Origin: an uncultured Opitutia bacterium
GTDB lineage: Bacteria > Verrucomicrobiota > Verrucomicrobiia > Opitutales > Opitutaceae
Direction of reading: 5' to 3'
Assembly: GCA_903834135.1 (NCBI GenBank)
Contig: CAILHZ010000006.1
Location: 1-64,000 of the forward strand
Length of the DNA: 64,000 nucleotides
Every line of letters starts with the position of its first letter. Within the stretch, counting starts at the first letter, position 1. Position numbers and translations under genes: made by a program. The notes below the pieces were generated by a model. The model ran no database searches and was not told where the DNA came from. It worked only from the letters and a program-made list of their open reading frames with translations. Shown piece after piece: positions 1 through 8,949 of the stretch.

Positions 1-849
1 AATGTGCATGTCGGTACATTCTATGCAGACTGGCACCCTAGAGAATCTAAGCGGGGTGGAGCCTGGATGAATTATCTAATTACAGGAGGTCCTAAGTCCG
101 ATGGTTCTCGTTTACCTCATCTTGGCCTTATTTGTGGAAATTTAACCGCTCCTTCATCGACTGGCCAAGTATTACTCACTCACCGTGAGGTAGAAACAAT
201 CTTTCACGAATTTGGCCACTTGCTGCATCACTTACTTGGTGAAGTTGAAATTAAATCCTTAAACGGAGTTAATGTAGCCTGGGACTTTGTTGAACTGCCT
301 TCCCAGATTATGGAAAATTGGTGCTGGGAAAAAGAAAGTTTAGATTTGTTTGCTAGACACTATGAAACAGGAAAACCAATTCCTGATGAGCTTTTTAATA
401 AGATGACTTCAGCTAAGCATTTTAGGTCTGCATGTATGACAATGCGCCAGGTTGCCTTAGCAAAGATGGATTTAATCCTTCATATTAATACCTCTGAATT
501 TAGCTCTCTTCCTGATGTAGAATCACATCTACGTAAGGCAGTAGAATCGCACTTAATTCCTACTGAGCCTAAAGCACCTACAGTCATTAAGCGCTTCACC
601 CATGTCTTTGCAGATCCCGTGGGCTATGCTGCAGGGTATTACTCCTATAAATGGGCTGAGGTTCTCGATGCGGATGCTTTTACCCGTTTTAAAAAGGAGG
701 GTATTTTTAATCCTAAGACCGGAGCTGATTTCGTAAGGACTATTCTTTCTAAAGGAAATTCAGAAGACCCTGCTAAACTCTTTAAAGACTTTATGGGCCG
801 AGACCCCGATATTCAGGCCTTACTGATCCGAGCAGGACTGACAGGCTAG
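1..849 (+). CDS. prlC: M3 family oligopeptidase (oligopeptidase A-like), 5' end cut by window
   Basis: Cytoplasmic zinc peptidase of the M3A thimet-oligopeptidase group, which cleaves short peptides left by protein turnover. The open frame enters at base 1, so the N-terminal part (normally about 400 residues) lies outside the window and only the catalytic C-terminal part is seen. The HEXXH zinc motif reads HEFGH at about bases 205-219. It is followed by the family's downstream segment ([14 protein letters not shown], containing the third zinc-ligand Glu) and by the late Tyr-rich stretch [14 protein letters not shown], both typical of oligopeptidase A. The TAG stop at 847-849 shows that TAG terminates translation here. 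A 75-base gap separates it from the cupin gene. The family is certain; the exact symbol is inferred. Confidence 0.93.
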   Translation, partial: NVHVGTFYADWHPRESKRGGAWMNYLITGGPKSDGSRLPHLGLICGNLTAPSSTGQVLLTHREVETIFHEFGHLLHHLLGEVEIKSLNGVNVAWDFVELPSQIMENWCWEKESLDLFARHYETGKPIPDELFNKMTSAKHFRSACMTMRQVALAKMDLILHINTSEFSSLPDVESHLRKAVESHLIPTEPKAPTVIKRFTHVFADPVGYAAGYYSYKWAEVLDADAFTRFKKEGIFNPKTGADFVRTILSKGNSEDPAKLFKDFMGRDPDIQALLIRAGLTG

Positions 850-924
850 AGCTCTACAGTATCTCTTTTCACTGCCTTTCATTTTGACCTAGGCAGACAG
901 GTTCCCAATACTACGACTTCCCCT

Positions 925-1374
925 ATGATTATTGCAGACCTTAAAACGATTGCTGGTCGTACCTTTCCAGCACGGCGCTGGACTCGCGGTATGGTTGGCC
1001 AAGCAGGACAACCTATCCAAGCTAAGGGCTTTGCAATGGGAGTCGTCATCCTAGAACCTAATGGAGGTCAGGTGCCTTGGCATAATCAGTACCAGGAAGA
1101 AATCTACATGATTTTAGAAGGTGAAGGAGAAATTTGTGTAGGCTCTGAAAAACAAACAATTAGTAAGGGCCAAGCAGTTTTCTTACCACCTACCGTATTT
1201 CATCAATTAACCAATACGAGTAGTGAGCCGCTTCATATGATGTATATTTATTGTCCAGGTGGCGATGTAGCGCATTGGAGACAAGAGTTAGACGGCTCTT
1301 TGCCTGTTGCTGGAGTAGCCCCAACACCTGCACTTCCTTTAGGCGCACAACCTCAGTGTACTAAAAAACCTTAA
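925..1374 (+). CDS. cupin domain protein
   Basis: A 149-residue single-domain cupin. The first cupin motif is centred on WHNQYQEEIYMILEGEGEI (His53, Glu58/Glu59), and the second contains VFHQL with His93. Together these are a plausible metal site, with Gln55 where many cupins have a second His. After about residue 120 the tail is Pro/Ala-rich and probably disordered. No signal peptide. The gene lies 15 bases before a Gfo/Idh/MocA oxidoreductase on the same strand, so the two are probably co-transcribed. Cupin-oxidoreductase pairs are common in sugar catabolism, which makes a role with a sugar or sugar acid likely, but the substrate cannot be read from the sequence. Confidence 0.85.
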   Translation: MIIADLKTIAGRTFPARRWTRGMVGQAGQPIQAKGFAMGVVILEPNGGQVPWHNQYQEEIYMILEGEGEICVGSEKQTISKGQAVFLPPTVFHQLTNTSSEPLHMMYIYCPGGDVAHWRQELDGSLPVAGVAPTPALPLGAQPQCTKKP

Positions 1375-1389
1375 TTAATTTTTCCTCAA

Positions 1390-2538
1390 ATGAAAACCCA
1401 CAAAGTCGGTATTATTATGAACGGCGTTACAGGCCGCATGGGAACTAACCAGCATTTGCTGCGTTCCATTAAAGCGATCATAGATCAAGGGGGAATTAAG
1501 TTAGGCGATAGTGAGGTAATTATTCCTGATCCCATCTTGGTGGGACGCAGTGAAACTAAGCTTGCTGCATTAGCAGCTAGAGCAGGAGTTTCACGGTATA
1601 CTACAAATTTAGACGCTGCTTTAGCTGATCCTATTAACCAGGTTTATTTCGATGCTACACTAACAGGTCAGCGTCCAATCGGTGTTAGAAAAGCAATCGC
1701 TGCTAAAAAACATCTCTACTGCGAAAAACCAACGGCTGTAACTTCACAGGAGGCAATGGCTTTATACCAAGAAGCAACAGCTGCAGGACTTAAAAACGGT
1801 GTCGTGCAAGATAAGCTCTGGCTTCCTGGATTACTCAAACTTAAGTACTTAATTGATACAGGATTTTTTGGTAAGATTTTATCTGTCCGTGGTGAATTCG
1901 GTTACTGGGTATTTACAGGTGAGTATGACAAGCTTCAGCGTCCATCCTGGAATTATAAAAAAGAAGAAGATGGTGGTATAATCGTTGATATGCTGTGCCA
2001 CTGGAGATACGTCATCGATAATCTCTTTGGTGAAATTAAATCAGTCTCTTGTTTGGGAGCCACCCACATTCCTCAAAGATGGGATGAAGCAGGAAAGCCT
2101 TACAAAGCTACAGCTGATGATTCGGCTTATGCTACCTTCGAACTTCATAATGGAGTCATTTGTCATTTTAATTCGTCTTGGGCAGTGCGTGTAAAAAGAG
2201 ATGATCTTTTAACACTACAAGTTGACGGCACTCACGGCTCTGCTGTTGCAGGACTGCGTAATTGTACAGCTCAGCATCTTTCTAGTACACCACGCTGCAC
2301 TTGGAATCCTGATATGGATAGCCCTATCAAATATAATGAGGGTTGGAATACTGTTCCTACAAACGACTCCTTTGATAATGCATTCAAAGTGCAGTGGGAA
2401 TTATTCTTAAAGCATGTAGTCACTGATTCTGCTTTCCCTTGGACTCTGCTCCAAGGCGCTAAGGGCGTTCAGCTTGCTGAACTAGGCCTTAAGTCTTGGG
2501 CAGAGAGACGTTGGGTCGATGTGCCTAAGATTGGATAA
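1390..2538 (+). CDS. Gfo/Idh/MocA family NAD(P)-dependent oxidoreductase
   Basis: A 382-residue oxidoreductase of the glucose-fructose oxidoreductase / inositol dehydrogenase family. The N-terminal Rossmann fold begins with IIMNGVTGRMGTNQ at residues 9-22, an unusual variant of the Gly-rich nucleotide loop. The family signature EKP is at residues 112-114 (YCEKPTAV). The C-terminal alpha/beta domain follows, with GGIIVDMLCHWRYVIDNLFG, where the family carries its catalytic Asp/His pair. No signal peptide, so it is probably cytoplasmic. It follows the cupin by 15 bases. The combination suggests oxidation of a sugar, inositol or sugar-acid derivative; the actual substrate is not recognisable. 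Confidence 0.9.
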   Translation: MKTHKVGIIMNGVTGRMGTNQHLLRSIKAIIDQGGIKLGDSEVIIPDPILVGRSETKLAALAARAGVSRYTTNLDAALADPINQVYFDATLTGQRPIGVRKAIAAKKHLYCEKPTAVTSQEAMALYQEATAAGLKNGVVQDKLWLPGLLKLKYLIDTGFFGKILSVRGEFGYWVFTGEYDKLQRPSWNYKKEEDGGIIVDMLCHWRYVIDNLFGEIKSVSCLGATHIPQRWDEAGKPYKATADDSAYATFELHNGVICHFNSSWAVRVKRDDLLTLQVDGTHGSAVAGLRNCTAQHLSSTPRCTWNPDMDSPIKYNEGWNTVPTNDSFDNAFKVQWELFLKHVVTDSAFPWTLLQGAKGVQLAELGLKSWAERRWVDVPKIG

Positions 2539-2621
2539 GTTTTCCTTTTATAATATCCCTGATTTGACCAATGAGGGAACTTTTACTACAGTAAGACGTC
2601 TTTTTTAAGCGTAAAACTCTT

Positions 2622-3326
2622 ATGCCAATTCTAGCATCCTTTTATCTACCTTCGCCATTTTTCCTAGTCTTATTCGTACTAGTTTTTGTCTTTGCCTTGT
2701 ACGCTCAAATTAGAGTGTCCTCAGCCTATAATAAGAATTGCGAGATTCCATCCCGTGGCGGTTTAACGGGTCGCGAAGCAGCAGAGGCAGTCATGGCACA
2801 AGCAGGTATTACAGATGTTACGATTGAAGAAATTGAAGGTCACTTAACTGATCACTATGATCCTTCTAACAAGCGCCTTGTTCTTTCATCTGAAAATTAT
2901 CGCGGTACTAGTCTAGCAGCCATTGGTGTAGCAGCGCATGAAGCAGGACACGCTATTCAGCATAAAATTGGTTACCAGATGTTGACACTTCGCATGTCCT
3001 TAGTGCCTGCGACACGTATCGTTTCAGGAGTTCTTCCCTTTATTATGCTAGGAAGTTTCTTTTTACTCGGTGGCCTATGGGGTCCATTACTTGATATCGC
3101 AATTGTGTGTTACGCAGTCCTTACCGTTTTCCAGTTAGTCACACTCCCTGTAGAATTTGATGCTAGTCGCCGGGCTAAGCAGCAATTAGTCACCTTAGGC
3201 ATTCTTAGTGAGGATGAAATGCCAGGTGTCTGTGAAACACTCGATGCTGCTGCATTAACCTACGTAGCAGCATTTATTACAGCTTTACTTAATCTCTTGT
3301 ATTTGCTTTCCCGTAGGGACCGCTAA
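2622..3326 (+). CDS. YugP-type membrane zinc metallopeptidase
   Basis: A 234-residue integral membrane peptidase of the YugP / Zn_peptidase_2 family. A hydrophobic N-terminal segment (about residues 8-28) anchors the protein. The zinc site is HEAGH at residues 106-110, inside VAAHEAGHAIQH. Two or three further membrane segments follow at about 130-185, and LPVEFDASRRAKQQL is the characteristic post-membrane stretch carrying the third ligand Glu. Length is normal for the family. It stands alone, about 80 bases after the oxidoreductase and 73 before the galactosidase. Biological substrates of this family are poorly known; membrane-protein quality control is only a guess. Confidence 0.9.
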   Translation: MPILASFYLPSPFFLVLFVLVFVFALYAQIRVSSAYNKNCEIPSRGGLTGREAAEAVMAQAGITDVTIEEIEGHLTDHYDPSNKRLVLSSENYRGTSLAAIGVAAHEAGHAIQHKIGYQMLTLRMSLVPATRIVSGVLPFIMLGSFFLLGGLWGPLLDIAIVCYAVLTVFQLVTLPVEFDASRRAKQQLVTLGILSEDEMPGVCETLDAAALTYVAAFITALLNLLYLLSRRDR

Positions 3327-3399
3327 GACGTCCTAATAGATTTTAATAAACCCTTTTTTTAGGGGTGCATTTTAAGTTAGGCTGGGTACTTTAATTTCC

Positions 3400-5424
3400 A
3401 TGAAGATTACCCCCTCATTACTGAGCGTATTGGCTCTCAGTGTTGGCTTAAGTGCATTTACTGTGTCAGCTGCTAGCCTAAGTCTTACCCAGCTGGATTT
3501 AACACTCACTGAACAGCAAGGCCGCTCTCCTAAGGCTACTGCTAAAACAAAGATTGCTGATAAAGTCTTTAGTAATGGTTTTTTAACCCGGGGCTCAAGC
3601 GATCTGTACATCGCTTTGGATGGTAAGGTAGCAACCTTTACAGCATCGATTGGAATTGTGGATAACCCCAATTATAAAGAAGGGGCTGCTGTTCGCTTTG
3701 AAGTCCTTGGGGATAGTCATCTTCTTTATGCAAGTGATTCGGTTCATCCAGGAGAGGCAGCGCGAAAAATTGAGATCAGCACATCAGGCGTAAAAACTTT
3801 AATCCTTGTAGTTCAAACAATTGACCGACTTGGAACCCTTGCTATGTGGGCAGATGCAAGGTTCGAGTATTCTGGTAAAGCCCCTGTTGCAATTAAGCGT
3901 GAAATTGAGTCTGCCGTTATTTTAACTCCTGCAGCTGCACGTACTCCTAAGATTAATGGAGCATCGATCACGGGGGTTCGTCCAACGCATCCTTTCCTTT
4001 TTAAAATTCCTGTTACAGGAGACAGGCCAATCAAATATTCTGCAAAACACCTTCCTAAAGGACTTAGTCTTGATGCAAAAACTGGTATTATAACCGGTTC
4101 TGTTCAAGCAGCAGGAGATTACACGGTAATTTTACAGGCTAAAAATAAACTTGGGTCTACAGAACGCGAGTTAGTGATCCGAGTTGGAGACACGTTAGCT
4201 TTAACTCCTCAAATGGGGTGGAATAGCTGGAACTGCTTTGCCAGTGCAGTCACTGCAGAGAATATGAAGGGTGCTGCAGATTCCTTCATTAAGTCTGGGC
4301 TTATCGAGCATGGCTGGACCTATGTAAACGTGGATGATTTCTGGGAATATAGACCCTTACCAGGGGATCCGATCGAAGCAGATATTAATGCTCACGGCTT
4401 AGCTCTTGGTAAAAATCCTTACCATATTAGTCCAATGTCTGATCCTAAGTTAGTAGGACCTGCTCGAGATTCTCAGGGAAGAATTAATGCAAACGCACGT
4501 TTTACAGATATGCCAGGCCTTGTGAGCTATATTCATAGTCTAGGGCTTAAGGCAGGGCTTTATAGTTCTCCAGGACCACTTACTTGTGGTCAGTGTATTG
4601 CAAGCTACGGACACGAAGCAGAAGACGCTCTACGTTTTGCTGAATGGGGCTTTGATTATTTGAAGTACGATATGTGCTCTTACCGTAACTACATGAAAGA
4701 TACCAGTAGGGCGGAGGCAATTAAACCCTATGAATTAATGGGACGCATGCTGCATAATCAAAACCGCGATATTTTATTTAGTCTTTGTCAGTACGGAGAT
4801 AATGATGTCTGGGAATGGGCAGCAAATTTAGGGGGAAACAGTTGGAGAACTACTGGAGATATTAATGATACCTGGGGCAGTATGTCTGATATTGGATTTT
4901 CTCAAAATGGCCACGAAGCCTATGCAGGTCCTGGACACTGGAATGATCCTGACATGCTTGTTGTAGGCCAAGTTGGATGGGGTCCAACCCTTCACCCCAC
5001 AAGGCTTTCGCCTAATGAGCAGTATACCCATATTTCACTGTGGTCACTCTTAGCAGCACCTTTACTTATAGGCTGCGATTTAACTCAAGCAGATGCCTTT
5101 ACTTTAAATCTCCTCACAAATGATGAGGTTATTGCTATTGACCAAGATCCTTTGGGACGTGCTGCACACCGTATTACTCAAGATAGAGATGTTGAAGTAT
5201 GGGCAAGAACGCTTGCTGATGGAACTGTAGCTGTAGGTTTATTTAACCGAGGGGAAATTTCACAAACTGTTACTGTACACTGGTCAGATCTACATATCTC
5301 GGGACAGCAAGCGGTTCGTGATTTATGGAGACAAAAAGATGTAGGCTCTTTTGGTGGAGAGTATAGTGCACTTGTTCCAAGGCATGGTGTCGTACTTGTT
5401 AAGGTCTCCTCAAATGGAGGCTAA
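3400..5424 (+). CDS. secreted GH27 alpha-galactosidase with NPCBM and Ig-like domains
   Basis: A 674-residue glycoside hydrolase removing terminal alpha-galactose (or, in relatives, beta-arabinopyranose or N-acetylgalactosamine) from glycans. Residues 1-25 are a signal peptide ending near VSAAS. About 26-155 form an NPCBM carbohydrate-binding module, about 185-265 a putative Ig fold (LPKGLSLDAKTGIITG is typical), and about 268-600 the GH27 (alpha/beta)8 barrel starting TPQMGWNSWNCF. The nucleophile is Asp424 in YLKYDMCSY and the acid/base is Asp518 in HWNDPDMLVVG. A C-terminal beta domain completes the protein. The next gene starts 9 bases after the stop. The domain set implies an exported enzyme acting on plant or algal galactans; exact specificity is unknown. 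Confidence 0.95.
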   Translation: MKITPSLLSVLALSVGLSAFTVSAASLSLTQLDLTLTEQQGRSPKATAKTKIADKVFSNGFLTRGSSDLYIALDGKVATFTASIGIVDNPNYKEGAAVRFEVLGDSHLLYASDSVHPGEAARKIEISTSGVKTLILVVQTIDRLGTLAMWADARFEYSGKAPVAIKREIESAVILTPAAARTPKINGASITGVRPTHPFLFKIPVTGDRPIKYSAKHLPKGLSLDAKTGIITGSVQAAGDYTVILQAKNKLGSTERELVIRVGDTLALTPQMGWNSWNCFASAVTAENMKGAADSFIKSGLIEHGWTYVNVDDFWEYRPLPGDPIEADINAHGLALGKNPYHISPMSDPKLVGPARDSQGRINANARFTDMPGLVSYIHSLGLKAGLYSSPGPLTCGQCIASYGHEAEDALRFAEWGFDYLKYDMCSYRNYMKDTSRAEAIKPYELMGRMLHNQNRDILFSLCQYGDNDVWEWAANLGGNSWRTTGDINDTWGSMSDIGFSQNGHEAYAGPGHWNDPDMLVVGQVGWGPTLHPTRLSPNEQYTHISLWSLLAAPLLIGCDLTQADAFTLNLLTNDEVIAIDQDPLGRAAHRITQDRDVEVWARTLADGTVAVGLFNRGEISQTVTVHWSDLHISGQQAVRDLWRQKDVGSFGGEYSALVPRHGVVLVKVSSNGG

Positions 5425-5433
5425 AATTATCCA

Positions 5434-6570
5434 ATGAATCAGTTCTCCTTTAAGCGGTTTTTGGTGCTTGTTCTCCTTATCGCTTTAGGAGCAGGAATTG
5501 GAATTGGGATCCAGCATTACTTTTTTTTAAAGCCTGCATCTCAAGATCTAGCAGTTACTGAATTAAGTCAGGTTTATGTACCCCAAGCTGATAATTCATT
5601 TATCTGTGAAGGGGAGTCTACTTTTAGTAATAATTTATATCCGTCACTCATGTTATCGTTTGGAGCTGTGGCGCCTGAGTTTGTGAAGTGTATTACTGTT
5701 CACCTAAAAAATGTCGAACAAGGTCAGAAATACCAAATCAAGGTTTCCTCTCATCTTTTTCAGGTAGCCTTTATTAAGACAATTGTGATGGAGAATTCTG
5801 AATTTAGTTTCACTCCAGAAATACCCTGGAATTACACGGCTTTACGTTCGGTGAATCAGCTAAGGCCTGAAACAATAGTCATCTCAGTGATTGCTTCGTC
5901 GGGAAAAACGGCACAAGCCTCGTTTGCAGTAATGATTCATCCTATTAATGAAGTTGTTTCTAAAGTTTATGATTCCGATACAAATCAGTGGCAAGATACG
6001 AGTATCTGCTTTGCAGCGTACGTGAATGAAAATCATCCCTTGATTAATGGTATCATTCAAGACGCGGTAGCTAAAAGTGGTATCGCACGTTTTTCAGGTT
6101 ATGAATTTGGATCTAAAACGGTAAAAGAACAAATTCAGGCAGTGTGGGATACACTTGCATCTCGTCGTCTTAATTATGTGGATTTGGCAACAACGAGCAG
6201 CCAAGTCTCAGGAGTGTCCTCTCAGTATGTCCGCTTTATTGATCAGTCCCTTAAAGACCAGGGAGCTAACTGTGTGGATGCTTCCATATTATTCGCCTCT
6301 ATATTTAGACGCATTGGACTACGTTCTGTTTTGTTTTTTATTCCTGGTCACTGTTTTGTAGGGGTCTACGATACAGAAAAGGGTGGGCAATTAATTGGCC
6401 TTGAAACAACACTCTTATCAAGTGCCTCATTTAGTGACGCAGTCATTGCAGGAGACAGAGAAATGGGTATGGCGTTAGAAACAATGGGGCAATCGGGGTA
6501 TTCTTCAGTGGATATTAGTTTGGCTCGCGATTCTGGGGTTCAGCCTATTGAGTTTGAGTCTACGCCATGA
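5434..6570 (+). CDS. membrane-anchored protein with transglutaminase-like Cys-His-Glu site
   Basis: A 378-residue protein with one N-terminal membrane segment (about residues 11-31), so most of it is probably periplasmic. About residues 255-335 look like a transglutaminase-like (papain-fold) domain. GANCVDASILFASIFRRIG places a candidate nucleophile at Cys280, PGHCFVGVY gives His306, and IGLETTLL gives Glu324, a plausible triad in the family order. The region before it (about 40-230) has no recognised domain and may be a beta-sandwich. It starts 9 bases after the galactosidase and overlaps the following M48 protease by 4 bases (ATGA), so the two are probably translated together. Substrate and role are unknown. 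Confidence 0.72.
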   Translation: MNQFSFKRFLVLVLLIALGAGIGIGIQHYFFLKPASQDLAVTELSQVYVPQADNSFICEGESTFSNNLYPSLMLSFGAVAPEFVKCITVHLKNVEQGQKYQIKVSSHLFQVAFIKTIVMENSEFSFTPEIPWNYTALRSVNQLRPETIVISVIASSGKTAQASFAVMIHPINEVVSKVYDSDTNQWQDTSICFAAYVNENHPLINGIIQDAVAKSGIARFSGYEFGSKTVKEQIQAVWDTLASRRLNYVDLATTSSQVSGVSSQYVRFIDQSLKDQGANCVDASILFASIFRRIGLRSVLFFIPGHCFVGVYDTEKGGQLIGLETTLLSSASFSDAVIAGDREMGMALETMGQSGYSSVDISLARDSGVQPIEFESTP

Positions 6571-7871
6571 GATTTAAGTCACAGCTAAAACATATCACTT
6601 TAAAGTCACATATACTAGAAAGTCCTTTTAGTGGTTTGCCTGTCATTATCACTTTCTTAATAGCAATTAAAAGTGCCGCCTCGTATCTTCTAGCAAGGCT
6701 TAACCGAGTTGAGGCGCTTAAGAATAAAGCAAATCCTCCTGAAGCAGTAACAGCAGTGATGGATATACAGACTTACGAAAAGTCAGTTGCCTATACGGTA
6801 GCTAAATCAAACTTCGAGAGTCTTACTGATATTGTAGATGCACTTATTGTTATAATTGCGCTATTTAGTGGGTTACTGCCTTTTATTTACTTAAAAGTCA
6901 TGAGCTACGGCTCACTTAATTCAGCTTGGCTAGGGGCTCTTTTTTTAATTGTAACTAGTTTATTCTTATCTGTTTTCTCAATTCCTTTTGAATTATATAA
7001 TCAGTTTAAAATTGAAGCTGAATTTGGATTCAATAAATCAACTTTTAAACTCTGGGTTTCCGATAAAATGAAAGGCTTTTTCCTTTCGTTAATTATCGGT
7101 CTTCCCTTACTCGCTGGTCTTTTATCGTTAGTTAATAGGGTAGGCTCTACGTGGTGGATCTGGGGTTTTATTCTCATCTTTATTTTCCAACTAATCATGC
7201 TTGTTCTTTATCCCGTACTGATTATGCCGCTTTTTAATAAGCTAAGCCCTCTGCCAGATGGGCTACTTAAGGATAGACTCTTTTCTTTAGGCGAAAGAAC
7301 TGGCTTTAAAGCTAAATCAATTCAGGTAATGGATGGCAGTAAGCGCTCAGGTCATTCAAATGCTTTCTTTACAGGTTTTGGCCGTTTTAGACGGATTGTT
7401 TTATTTGATACCTTAATTGCTCAATTAACAGAGGAAGAGTTAGAGGCAGTACTTGCCCATGAAATTGGCCATTACCGATTAGGCCATATTCCAAAAGGCT
7501 TGGCCTTATCCTTTTTAGGAACTGCGTTAAGTTTTGCAGTCATTGCATGGCTTTGCACCACAAGCTGGTTTAATCCTGCCTTCGGATTTACCCAAGGCCA
7601 TCTAGCGCCTTCCTTCTTACTGGTCGGTCTAGTAGGAGGGCTGGTTACTTTTTGGATCTCACCATTGTTTAACCTTTTATCACGCAAGCATGAATATGAA
7701 GCAGACCGCTTTGCAAAAGATGCAATGGGTAATGCAGATGCAATGATTGCGGCTCTACGTAAACTCTCCACAAAGAATCTGTCTAATCTAACACCGCACC
7801 CTTGGTATAGCTCTTTTCACTATTCTCATCCAACTTTAGTTGAAAGAGAAGCGTCTCTTAAAAGTAGTTAA
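6567..7871 (+). CDS. M48 family membrane metalloprotease (Ste24/CAAX protease-like)
   Basis: A 434-residue polytopic zinc protease of the M48A (Ste24) type. Several membrane segments lie before the active site, for example at about residues 92-112, 125-145, 170-190 and 195-220. HEIGH is at residues 298-302 within VLAHEIGHYRLGHI. After two more membrane segments comes SRKHEYEADRFAKDAMG with the third zinc ligand Glu, and the end HPWYSSFHYSHPTLVERE carries the conserved SxHP motif of the family. It overlaps the upstream gene by 4 bases. Its stop overlaps the convergent MBL gene stop in a shared TTAA. Bacteria lack prenylated CAAX proteins, so a role in membrane-protein quality control is more likely. 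Confidence 0.92.
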   Translation: MRFKSQLKHITLKSHILESPFSGLPVIITFLIAIKSAASYLLARLNRVEALKNKANPPEAVTAVMDIQTYEKSVAYTVAKSNFESLTDIVDALIVIIALFSGLLPFIYLKVMSYGSLNSAWLGALFLIVTSLFLSVFSIPFELYNQFKIEAEFGFNKSTFKLWVSDKMKGFFLSLIIGLPLLAGLLSLVNRVGSTWWIWGFILIFIFQLIMLVLYPVLIMPLFNKLSPLPDGLLKDRLFSLGERTGFKAKSIQVMDGSKRSGHSNAFFTGFGRFRRIVLFDTLIAQLTEEELEAVLAHEIGHYRLGHIPKGLALSFLGTALSFAVIAWLCTTSWFNPAFGFTQGHLAPSFLLVGLVGGLVTFWISPLFNLLSRKHEYEADRFAKDAMGNADAMIAALRKLSTKNLSNLTPHPWYSSFHYSHPTLVEREASLKSS

Positions 7872-8872
7872 GGCGTAGCTACTTTAGGCTCTTGTTTAAC
7901 CTGCGGCTTAGAGCTTGTCGTTTTAACGGTATAATATTTTTTAAAAATTGTAACGATTATATCGTTATCTAGTCCTGAGACGTAGGTCTTAGCTTTGAGA
8001 TGATTTAAATAGTCTCTGGCTCGTTTGTCTCTTAAAGAAAACCATAGAGTTTTAGGAGCAGAAACAATAGCTACTTTAGGTGCTACTTTATCAAAGAATT
8101 CATTAGGTGCTAATCCTTCGGCTCCGTGGTGCGGTACTTTTAAAATGTCTGCTCTTAAATCGTATATATTCGAATTATCTGCTAAATACTTCCCTAATTT
8201 GTAGTTTAAGTCTCCTGTAAATAAAACACGTGTTTTTCCGTAGGAGAGTCTTACAATAATACTCGTATCATTGACATCACCTTTACCGTTAGGACCGTGG
8301 ACACCGTCATATAAATAAACGACTTCAAGTAGAGCAGGAAAGTGACCATCTCGTGATCCGTTCCAGAGTCTTTGGCCAGTTGTTGGGGTTTCAGTAGGTA
8401 TTTTCTGTTGAGCCAAGAAATTCAGTGTAGTTTGTACATCTCTATGGTCGTAGCCTCCTGCAAATGTTTCTGTGTCATTAAAGATTGGATCAGGAACATT
8501 AACGATTACCCGTCCCACTTTAACTCCTGATTTAATCAGATGAAGTAACTCTCCGTAGTGATCTTTATGGCAGTGGCTAATGATGACTAAATCGAGGAAT
8601 GTGATCTGTCTTTTCTTAAAATAATCAACAATGATTCTGCGTGGAGCATCAACACCAAGTCCTGCATCGATGAGCACTTTTGATCCATCAGGGAATTCCA
8701 GTAAGTGGCAATCTGCCTGGGCCAATTTAGGACTGACGTGAAGTGTGGTTAATACGACCTGGTCTTCTGCATTTAGACGATTACTCGTTATCCCAGATAA
8801 ACCAAAGAATATACCAACCCATAATAGACTTAGGGCTAACGAATTTAAAGATCTAAAAATGCGGTTAAGCAT
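7868..8872 (-). CDS. secreted ComEC/Rec2-like metallo-beta-lactamase-fold hydrolase
   Basis: About 334 residues with an N-terminal signal or membrane segment (about residues 10-30), followed by an MBL-fold domain. The metal motif HxHxDH reads HCHKDH in IISHCHKDHYGELL. It is preceded by KVLIDAGLG and followed by VLFTGDLNYK and KVPHHGAEG, the later metal ligands. The pattern is that of the C-terminal hydrolase domain of ComEC/Rec2 and its stand-alone relatives, which may act on extracellular DNA; this protein has no ComEC channel. The start is taken as ATG at 8872; a TTG lies one codon upstream. It converges on the M48 gene with a 4-base overlap. Substrate unproven. Confidence 0.85.
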   Translation of the reverse strand: MLNRIFRSLNSLALSLLWVGIFFGLSGITSNRLNAEDQVVLTTLHVSPKLAQADCHLLEFPDGSKVLIDAGLGVDAPRRIIVDYFKKRQITFLDLVIISHCHKDHYGELLHLIKSGVKVGRVIVNVPDPIFNDTETFAGGYDHRDVQTTLNFLAQQKIPTETPTTGQRLWNGSRDGHFPALLEVVYLYDGVHGPNGKGDVNDTSIIVRLSYGKTRVLFTGDLNYKLGKYLADNSNIYDLRADILKVPHHGAEGLAPNEFFDKVAPKVAIVSAPKTLWFSLRDKRARDYLNHLKAKTYVSGLDNDIIVTIFKKYYTVKTTSSKPQVKQEPKVATP

Positions 8873-8949
8873 CAAGGGGTATGCTCATTTTTGATACTTA
8901 TATTAAATAAGTAAATTAAATAAATAAAAACCTCGATATTACTCACCCA

